Assembly (NCBI GenBank): GCA_027078475.1
Contig: JALWYH010000003.1
Coordinates: 26,613-90,612 of the forward strand
Source: Thermoproteota archaeon
GTDB lineage: Archaea; Korarchaeota; Korarchaeia; Korarchaeales; Korarchaeaceae
Direction of reading: 5' to 3'
DNA: 64,000 nucleotides
Shown here: piece after piece, positions 58,101-64,000 of the stretch
How positions within the stretch are numbered: the stretch's first letter is position 1
How the letters are laid out: the number at the start of each line of letters is the position of its first letter
Notes under the pieces: model-generated
Seen by the model: only the letters and a program-made list of their open reading frames with translations
Told to the model about the DNA's origin: nothing
The model's database searches: none
Made by a program: the position numbers and the translations under genes

Positions 58101-59264
58101 TTAACGATTGGCTGGCTCGGCCCTGCCCCTCAGAATGATGAAGGCAGCAGCGAATCCGGGAATTCTCACCTCCTCTCCCGGGGAATGGGGTCCGAAGGTC
58201 TCCCCCTTAAGCTTGAAACGAGGGACGGGAAGTGTGACCCTCACATCGATTTCCGGCTCTCCAGGGAGGCCAACCGCGTCCGTGAATGGATTGAACTGCT
58301 GATACTCGTCCAAGGTCAAGCTCAGGGCCCTGAATCCCGTCTTGCCGTGGAGGCTGTTCGGAATTCTGGTGAGCCTTCCGGTGTCGGTGGTGACCATCCA
58401 GTCTATCCTAGCCCCAGAGGCCTGAGCTGCCTCCCTCAATAGATCAATCAGCAACCTCCTCTCGCGACCGCCCATTCTCACGCTGCCTCCCTCAATGAGA
58501 ACCATTACCTTATCCTTCAGGCGACTGGGAAGATCGCCTCGCTGATCGACTCTCTTCTCGAGGTAGATCAGCGCCCTCCTGAGGACCCCGCTCCTGAGAT
58601 CGAACCTTATCGAGCCCTTCTCCACCCTGATGAGGGGGACTGGATCGAATCCCCTGCCCATGATGTAGAAGGCCACCTCCCTCCTGCCCTCCTTGGACAG
58701 GGAGGTGAGGGGTCCGTCCGGAACCCTGACGTGGAAGCCCCTGTTGCCCGTGTATGAGATGGCTATTTCATCCAGTGGGGCGCCGAGCTCGTCGGAGAGC
58801 ACATCCACGAGCTTCGCCACCTCGCCCTTGGTGAGGGATATGCACCTCTCGTTCAGCCAGTGGTTGACTTCTATCCTCTCCGAACCGCAATCGGGACACC
58901 TCTCGGGAGGAAGCCCCCTCCCAGTCCTCCCGCATTCCTTGCACCTCCACAAGGAATCCCTCTCGCATTCCTCATCCTCGAAATCGGTGGAGTCTATATC
59001 GAAGAGGAGCTCTGCTCTAACGGGCTCTTTCTCCTCCATGGGAGCCGCAGGATTTCTGTAGAGGGAGACCGAGTAGTAGGCGTGGAGCGGTGGATCATCA
59101 GTCATGAACCTTCTGAGTTCGCCTAGGCTGCCGAAGGAGATGTGCCTCCTCACTTTCCCCTCGAAGTCCCTGAACATGAACTCCCTCATGGGCACCTCGG
59201 ACACGTATATGGTCCTGGCCATGCTCCTGTAGTATCTGGAGAAGAGATCCCTGAGCTCCCTCAA
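58101..59264 (-). CDS. priS: DNA primase catalytic (small) subunit PriS
   Basis: Synthesises primers for replication. 387 residues with catalytic FDIDSTD (Asp89, Asp91), a zinc motif with Cys108, Cys111, Cys123, Cys126, and YTGNRGFHV before the third acidic site. TTG start overlapping the priL stop (TTGA). Confidence 0.95.
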   Translation of the reverse strand: MRELRDLFSRYYRSMARTIYVSEVPMREFMFRDFEGKVRRHISFGSLGELRRFMTDDPPLHAYYSVSLYRNPAAPMEEKEPVRAELLFDIDSTDFEDEECERDSLWRCKECGRTGRGLPPERCPDCGSERIEVNHWLNERCISLTKGEVAKLVDVLSDELGAPLDEIAISYTGNRGFHVRVPDGPLTSLSKEGRREVAFYIMGRGFDPVPLIRVEKGSIRFDLRSGVLRRALIYLEKRVDQRGDLPSRLKDKVMVLIEGGSVRMGGRERRLLIDLLREAAQASGARIDWMVTTDTGRLTRIPNSLHGKTGFRALSLTLDEYQQFNPFTDAVGLPGEPEIDVRVTLPVPRFKLKGETFGPHSPGEEVRIPGFAAAFIILRGRAEPANR

Positions 59265-60202
59265 TCGAGACCCTCCAGCATGTACCTCCTCCCGCAGTCA
59301 CCGGGGCAGAGGCCCCAATTCTTCATGGTCTCGCAGCTGGGTGGCTTGTATTTCCTCCTCGCTATGTGGGAGATCTGGTAGGATGCTATCCTCTCGTTGA
59401 AATCAGGCGCGCTCCTGAACAGGTCGAGCACCTGCTCCTCGGACCAGCCCACGTTCAGGAGGAAGGATGTAAGGGCGAATCTGGCCTGGTGGGTCAGGTT
59501 CTCTCCCCTCCTGAGCTTAGCGATTAGATCCCTTATGCACGGCGGGAAGTCACCCTTCCTAGGCTTCCTGTACCTCCTTCTCATCCTCTTGGCGAAGGCA
59601 TCAGATATCTCCTTGGCCACATTCTCCAAGGGTGGTGGAAGATCCACCCTAGGAGTATCCATCACCTTGGCCTTGACGTACTCCGAGAGCAGCCTCCTGA
59701 GCTCCCTATCATCCAGCAGGACGTAACCTCGCCTGACGATCCTGTTAACCAGCCTCCATCTGGATCCCCCTATACCGGAGCAGCCGTTGGAGTAGCTGGT
59801 CACGTCAATCCACAGACCGTTCTCCTCCTTCAGATTGACGCTGAATGTGCTTTTGGCGAGGTGAATCAGTTCCTCCTTGGAGAGGCGCTCGGACAATTCC
59901 ATGAATCTCTTCGCCTCGTAGTTGGCCAACCTACTGAGCATGGATCTCCCGACCCGAGCGGCTATGAGCTTGGCGGCCACGAAGGAGTAAACTTCATTCA
60001 CCGGGTTGGTGACCGGGAGGCGTGCAGGTGTCCTCGCATCCAAGGCCCTCAGGAGCCTTTCCCTCGATAGCCTCCTAGCCTCCTCGAGCAGGGGGTCGTA
60101 GGCCAGGTCCTCCAAGGTGAGGCCCTGCTCCTCCAGAAGGGATGCTGCCTCCTTGGAAAAAGGTGCTATGAGGAGGATCTTACTCTCCCTCATGCGGCTC
60201 AT
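59261..60202 (-). CDS. priL: DNA primase large subunit PriL
   Basis: Regulatory primase subunit, 313 residues. Four Cys positioned for the [4Fe-4S] cluster are present: Cys222, Cys290, Cys299 and Cys303 (CETMKNWGLCPGDC). The ATG at 60202 overlaps the PCNA stop (ATGA). Adjacent priL and priS allow balanced heterodimer supply. Confidence 0.94.
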   Translation of the reverse strand: MSRMRESKILLIAPFSKEAASLLEEQGLTLEDLAYDPLLEEARRLSRERLLRALDARTPARLPVTNPVNEVYSFVAAKLIAARVGRSMLSRLANYEAKRFMELSERLSKEELIHLAKSTFSVNLKEENGLWIDVTSYSNGCSGIGGSRWRLVNRIVRRGYVLLDDRELRRLLSEYVKAKVMDTPRVDLPPPLENVAKEISDAFAKRMRRRYRKPRKGDFPPCIRDLIAKLRRGENLTHQARFALTSFLLNVGWSEEQVLDLFRSAPDFNERIASYQISHIARRKYKPPSCETMKNWGLCPGDCGRRYMLEGLD

Positions 60203-60954
60203 ACCTGCAGGTGCGCGAGGTAGTAGGTTATGCCAGCCCCTTCTATACCCCCGAGCGGATAGGAGAGCTTGAGGGGTGCCTGAGTTCTCAGCTCGAGATC
60301 CGCCTCCTCGGATATCTTGGCTGGCTTGGTCATCTTCTCTAGGTATGACATGTTGTAGACGCTCTTGGATGGCTCCTCGGCCCACACGTCTATCAGAGCC
60401 CTGTCCTCCTTGGTTATGGATACGGTGGCCTTGCCCTTATCACTCTCCGCCCTGAACTCCACCTTTTCGCTGTCTATGTATATCTCCACGTCCGATCCGA
60501 TTATCTTGAGGTCCTTGATGGCGTTTGGTATGACATCGCTGTCCAGCCTGGCCTTGGCCTTGTAGTCCACCTTTATGGTCTTGAACTCGAAGGGCGTGCC
60601 AGCCAGCAGGGGCAGCTCGAATGTCTTCCTGTAGCCGTTCATCGCAGTGACCTTCATCTCGGATTCCGAGAACTCGAGCTCCACCCTCTCCTTGGCTTTG
60701 ACCCTCTTAAGTATCTTGGAGAGGTCGGTGAAGTTTATTCCGTAGAAGTCTGACTTCTCTACCTCGAAGTCTATGAAGTAGGTTCTAGGGAGTATGAGCT
60801 GTATCATGGCGGTCTTAGAGGGATCTAGGGCTTGGAGACCCATGCCCTCCTCAGGATCGAGTTTTATGGAAGCCTCTCCCACTAGGGATTCAACGGCATC
60901 GACTATGGCCTTAAGGGTGCTGGCCTCCTCGAAGACAACCCTATTCACCATCAT
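60199..60954 (-). CDS. pcn: DNA polymerase sliding clamp PCNA
   Basis: Ring clamp of 251 residues giving processivity to PolD and binding many PIP-box proteins. Two-fold repeat structure, LDPSKTAMIQLILPRTYF in the first half and the end APLKLSYPLGGIEGAGITYY. Only one PCNA is in this window. Its start overlaps the OB-fold gene stop. Confidence 0.96.
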   Translation of the reverse strand: MMVNRVVFEEASTLKAIVDAVESLVGEASIKLDPEEGMGLQALDPSKTAMIQLILPRTYFIDFEVEKSDFYGINFTDLSKILKRVKAKERVELEFSESEMKVTAMNGYRKTFELPLLAGTPFEFKTIKVDYKAKARLDSDVIPNAIKDLKIIGSDVEIYIDSEKVEFRAESDKGKATVSITKEDRALIDVWAEEPSKSVYNMSYLEKMTKPAKISEEADLELRTQAPLKLSYPLGGIEGAGITYYLAHLQV

Positions 60955-61262
60955 CCACCACCTTTCAGTTTTTCCTCCACTTCCCGCCTTACCTCATCCA
61001 CATCCCTGAGTAAACTTATATCTATTCCTGATATGTCGCTAATCGCGTATCCCTGAAGCTCCTTGAAGTCCTCCGATGCCGTTATGACCGATCCGACGAC
61101 CAGCACTATGTCCTTTGGCTTGAAATCGGATGCGCCATCGTAGTACACCCTCGCCCTAGACGTGCCGTCGTCCAAGATGAGGTAGTTCTCCACCACGTTT
61201 ATCACCACCCCTACTATCGCCACCTCGCCCTCCCTCACCTCGTTGATGCGGACCCACTTCAT
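60951..61262 (-). CDS. OB-fold protein between PolD and PCNA (RPA-like)
   Basis: 103-residue protein predicted to be one OB fold: EGEVAIVGVVINVVENYLIL, DDGTSRARVYYDG, then a short helix. This resembles the small RPA14/Rpa3-like or RecQ-mediated-type OB proteins. Single-strand DNA binding at forks is inferred from fold and place: it overlaps pcn by four bases and lies ten bases after the DP2 gene. No zinc motif is present. Confidence 0.65.
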   Translation of the reverse strand: MKWVRINEVREGEVAIVGVVINVVENYLILDDGTSRARVYYDGASDFKPKDIVLVVGSVITASEDFKELQGYAISDISGIDISLLRDVDEVRREVEEKLKGGG

Positions 61263-61272
61263 GCCGATCCCC

Positions 61273-64000
61273 CTACAGGAAGTCTACCAGCTTCCTGGCG
61301 GCTGATCTTCCCTCCTTCTTCTCTTTGTTCTTCCTGCTGTCTCCTCTTCCCTCCTCTTCCCGCCCGGATTCCTCGTATCCATCCCCATCCTCGCCTTTAT
61401 CCGGCACTCGAGATTCGATCCCAGGCGATCCATCCTCTAGCAAGGATTCCAAGGTGTTGGAGGGCTCGCTGTCCTCCCTGAACAGGGACTTCGCCTCCGC
61501 CTCTATCACCCTTATTCTCTGTGAGAGATAGCCCTCTATGCCGTATTCCCGCAGCAGGGACAGGGTTGGCTCCAAGTACTTCAGCACGGTTCCCCTGTGG
61601 ACCGTGAGCTGTATGGGACCGCCGCACACGAGGCACCGACCTGAGAGCGGGGGTCTCCTGTACTTGGCGTTGCATTTGGTGCACCTGAAGGTCTGCTGAC
61701 CGAATTTCCTCAGGTTGCCCACTATGTCCCTGAGGAAGTGGGATGATATTGCCCTAGATAAAGCATCCATCTTGTCGACAGCCGCTATCTTCTCCTCCAA
61801 GGAGAAGTGAGCCCTCATCTTCTCCTCCATCTTGCCAAGCTTCCTGTAGGTCGTTCGGAGGGGTCCTCTATACACGTGGGAGGTCGGTACAGAGTACCCT
61901 ACCTCCGGGTATCTAACTCCTCTGCTCAGCTCCGTCTCCACCGTCGGAACCACATCCTTCAGCTTGCCGGGATCCTCGTACTGGTAGGTGGCCTCGTAGA
62001 AGGCGGGAGGCAGGGAGTAGACCACCTCCATGTTGTAGACCTCGTCATCTATGTACTCAGGATCGACCCTAGTGACCATTAGCAGAGGGGCGTCCTCCCT
62101 TCCTCCAGGGGTTGATGGGAGGAACTCCCGTGAGAAGTTCATGAGACCGTCGAGAGCGAGCATTATGGAGTCCTCATCACCGTCTATGTTCCTCCTCTTG
62201 GCTGCGTGAAGGAAGGGGTGGGCAAAGAGGACATCAGCGTCGGTGAAGCCTATTATCCTAGCCACGTTAGCCACGAAGGTGTGGGGAGATATGGTTAGGA
62301 CCAGGTGCCCGACCAGATCCTCCTCGCTCTCCAGCTTGTAGAACGGTTCAAGGCCGTAGACCTTCTCTAGAAGCTCGTCCACGTACTTAGAGACCATGAA
62401 CAGGTACCTACCGGCTTCCCTAGGTATCACAATGTCCTGAACCTTGAGCTCCAGCAGCTGGTCCTCATCGACAAGTTCCTCACCATTCACGTCGCGGGTA
62501 TAGCCGAGCTCCCTCAGCTTCGACACCGGCACCCCCACTTCCAAGGGCTTGAAGTGAGTCAGGGCGGCGTTCACGGCATCGAACCTTATGGTGCCGTCCT
62601 TGAACACGAAGAGCCCGTACTTGCCCCTGAGGATACCCTTCTCTATTACCTCCGGTGATTTGGATCCGCTGGTTAACCCTTTGACTCCTTTCACCTTCTT
62701 CAAGACCCCCTTGTCCTCCCCTAGCTCGGACAGGACCTCATCGACCTCGTCCCTGATACTAATGGTTGTCCTAGTGTAGGGCACCGGCTTGGCGTTGGGA
62801 TGGTCCCTGCATCTCCCGTTCACCCTCTTACCGCATACTGGGCAGAACTGGGATGGTACGGTCCTGGTGCCGCACTTGGGACATCTGTACCTAGTGGTCC
62901 TAGTGCCGCACTTGGGACAGGTCCTGATGGCGACCTCCACCTCGACCTTCCCCTGATTGTAGGCCGCCTCGAGCGATCTGGTCATGCCCTTAAGCTCGCC
63001 TACCGGGAAGAGGAGGTTTACAGGGGGCTTCATCTTCCTAGGCTTGGCTTTTTCGGGTCTTCCCACCCTCATGCCAATCTTGGTGGGTCCCTTGGGCATG
63101 ATGGTGACGTCCAGGTGCTCGTTCAGGAACCTGATGGTATCGTACTCCGACAGGTCAGCCACTCCTCCCTTCAAGGGAACGCTGGATGCGAGGTACTCCA
63201 GGAGAGAGGCATCGTCCCCCTCCACCCAGATCATGCCCATGCCGACTCTGTGCGTTATGCCCAGCTTCTCAAGGATTTCCTTGAGCTCGTCGCTGGCCCT
63301 GATGGACAGAGCTCCTGGGGACCTAGTTCCCTCCCTCACGGCCCTCAGTAGGGAGATCAGTTCGCTCACCGTGACGTGCTCCCAGAAGTAAGTGTACCTC
63401 GGATGGAGGGGAACACCGAACTTCTTGGATATCTCGATGGCCTCGGTGAAAGAGACGTCCTCCCATTTCCCCACCGGGGGTTCCGCACCGAGCTCCCTCG
63501 CCCTCGCCTCCAGCAGGGCGTACCACCATTCCTCCACCCAGGCAGAGGGAAGGAGCCTGTGATTGTTCTCCAAGAACTCTCCGAAGCCAACCAGAACATC
63601 TCCAAGGTGCAGTATCCTCTCGATCGAGTCAGAGAGCTTCTTAGCTTCATCCGGATGATCGATCCTTATGACGCTCCCATCCCTCAGCCTGACCGTCGGT
63701 CCCTCTATCCAGTCAACTGGCATGACCACGGCGCTCTTCCCCGGCCTCTCCGTCCTGACTTGCGTGCCGACGGCCACGAAGCTGTCAAGCACGTACATGG
63801 TGGCCGGATTCATCCCAATGCTGGCGAGCCCCGTGTTCCTTGACCTACCGTACCTGAGCCTGAATCCACCCACTCGGGAAGGATGAGCTAGAATCGGCCT
63901 CCCCATGACGGCATCCTTCAGGTACTTGTACGATGGCTTTACCACGGGACATCCAGAGTTGGGGGGTTTCTCTAATTCCCTCCCTCTCCCGCCCCTAGAT
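61273..64000 (-). CDS. polC: DNA polymerase D large (catalytic) subunit DP2, 5' truncated by window edge
   Basis: Catalytic subunit of the archaeal replicative polymerase. The frame is open to the window edge, so the N-terminal few hundred residues are missing; a GTG at 63945 is internal, not the start. GGFRLRYGRSRNTG, zinc-ribbon clusters (CPKCGTRTTRYRCPKCGTR; CPVCG), and the active-site segment NIDGDEDS with GLMNFSREFLPS are all present. A late zinc motif is CTKCNAKYRRPPLSGRCLVC. A charged linker leads to RKLVDFL at the extreme end, a PIP-box-like peptide. No intein in the visible part. Confidence 0.96.
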   Translation of the reverse strand, partial: SRGGRGRELEKPPNSGCPVVKPSYKYLKDAVMGRPILAHPSRVGGFRLRYGRSRNTGLASIGMNPATMYVLDSFVAVGTQVRTERPGKSAVVMPVDWIEGPTVRLRDGSVIRIDHPDEAKKLSDSIERILHLGDVLVGFGEFLENNHRLLPSAWVEEWWYALLEARARELGAEPPVGKWEDVSFTEAIEISKKFGVPLHPRYTYFWEHVTVSELISLLRAVREGTRSPGALSIRASDELKEILEKLGITHRVGMGMIWVEGDDASLLEYLASSVPLKGGVADLSEYDTIRFLNEHLDVTIMPKGPTKIGMRVGRPEKAKPRKMKPPVNLLFPVGELKGMTRSLEAAYNQGKVEVEVAIRTCPKCGTRTTRYRCPKCGTRTVPSQFCPVCGKRVNGRCRDHPNAKPVPYTRTTISIRDEVDEVLSELGEDKGVLKKVKGVKGLTSGSKSPEVIEKGILRGKYGLFVFKDGTIRFDAVNAALTHFKPLEVGVPVSKLRELGYTRDVNGEELVDEDQLLELKVQDIVIPREAGRYLFMVSKYVDELLEKVYGLEPFYKLESEEDLVGHLVLTISPHTFVANVARIIGFTDADVLFAHPFLHAAKRRNIDGDEDSIMLALDGLMNFSREFLPSTPGGREDAPLLMVTRVDPEYIDDEVYNMEVVYSLPPAFYEATYQYEDPGKLKDVVPTVETELSRGVRYPEVGYSVPTSHVYRGPLRTTYRKLGKMEEKMRAHFSLEEKIAAVDKMDALSRAISSHFLRDIVGNLRKFGQQTFRCTKCNAKYRRPPLSGRCLVCGGPIQLTVHRGTVLKYLEPTLSLLREYGIEGYLSQRIRVIEAEAKSLFREDSEPSNTLESLLEDGSPGIESRVPDKGEDGDGYEESGREEEGRGDSRKNKEKKEGRSAARKLVDFL

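Noticed and set aside
60203..60385. Upstream extension of priL.
   Set aside because: It lies inside pcn in another frame and is not PriL-like; ATG at 60202 overlaps the pcn stop as expected for coupling.
1..64000. Search for CRISPR arrays, insertion sequences, prophage genes or toxin-antitoxin pairs.
   Set aside because: No regularly spaced repeats, transposase motifs, integrase genes or attachment-site duplications next to the three tRNAs were found.

Overview
This is a gene-dense stretch of an archaeal chromosome. The evidence for Archaea is the archaeal/eukaryotic-type information-processing genes: DNA polymerase D large subunit, PCNA, both primase subunits, GINS, RNA polymerase subunits D and F, SRP54, Cbf5, Nop10, aIF2-alpha, aIF5A, Pus10, and ribosomal proteins eL14, eL19, eL21, eL32, eL34, eL42, eS4, eS27 and aL12. 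TATA boxes lie about 25-28 bases before many start codons. PolD together with eL14, eL34 and a PINA-type PIN-ATPase points to the TACK group, and a Korarchaeota-like thermophile is my best guess. That placement is an inference. GTG and TTG starts are common. I saw no insertion sequence, prophage, CRISPR array or rRNA gene.

Layout. Positions 1-3827 (minus) hold pheT (cut by the window edge), pheS and a radical-SAM/TRAM protein. Positions 3866-7322 (plus) hold a metallophosphoesterase, then an apparent cofactor-salvage run: ECF-type S component, type II pantothenate kinase-like protein, Nudix hydrolase and NMN adenylyltransferase. PINA and isopentenyl phosphate kinase diverge from a 51-bp gap. 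Positions 9739-29216 (minus) are a long translation/transcription/secretion block in several transcription units: uL14 to SecY and an EMC3/YidC-like insertase, eL34-eL14-Cbf5, uS13-uS4-uS11-unknown-RpoD, and eL18-uL13-uS9-aIF5A-SRP54-Pus10-eL21-RpoF-DUF655. tRNA-Leu(GAG) and tRNA-Ser(GGA) lie between units.

Positions 29387-35621 are accessory: an Fe-S-type unknown protein divergent from a TauE-DUF1634-MFS membrane run, adenylate kinase, an M20 peptidase, an HTH/Zn-ribbon regulator divergent from a 5-formyl-THF cyclo-ligase-like gene, and an Lrp regulator. Positions 35659-41464 (minus) carry a GTPBP1-like GTPase, an XPB helicase and feoAB with a DtxR-type operator at the expected start of transcription. 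Positions 41578-47328 hold a D-2-hydroxyacid dehydrogenase, MtnA, a DUF434 protein, AlaS and aL12. Positions 47374-55678 (minus) are a cell-surface region: two large exported, C-terminally anchored proteins, one small anchored protein, and a 917-residue S-layer protein behind a strong promoter. tRNA-Arg(TCT) sits inside this region.

Positions 56067-64000 (minus) are a replication/translation cluster read PolD DP2 (cut by the window edge), OB-fold protein, PCNA, PriL, PriS, GINS, eL42, eS27, aIF2-alpha, Nop10. The genes overlap or nearly abut, so polymerase, clamp, primase and CMG-helicase components would be made together with translation factors.

The most interesting observations are: two divergent genes that both appear to start with CTG behind good ribosome-binding sites; divergent leaderless gene pairs sharing one centred TATA box; the pantothenate/NAD salvage run; a surface protein combining a predicted alpha/alpha toroid with CARDB-like repeats; and an unrecognised coiled-coil protein inside the uS11-RpoD operon.
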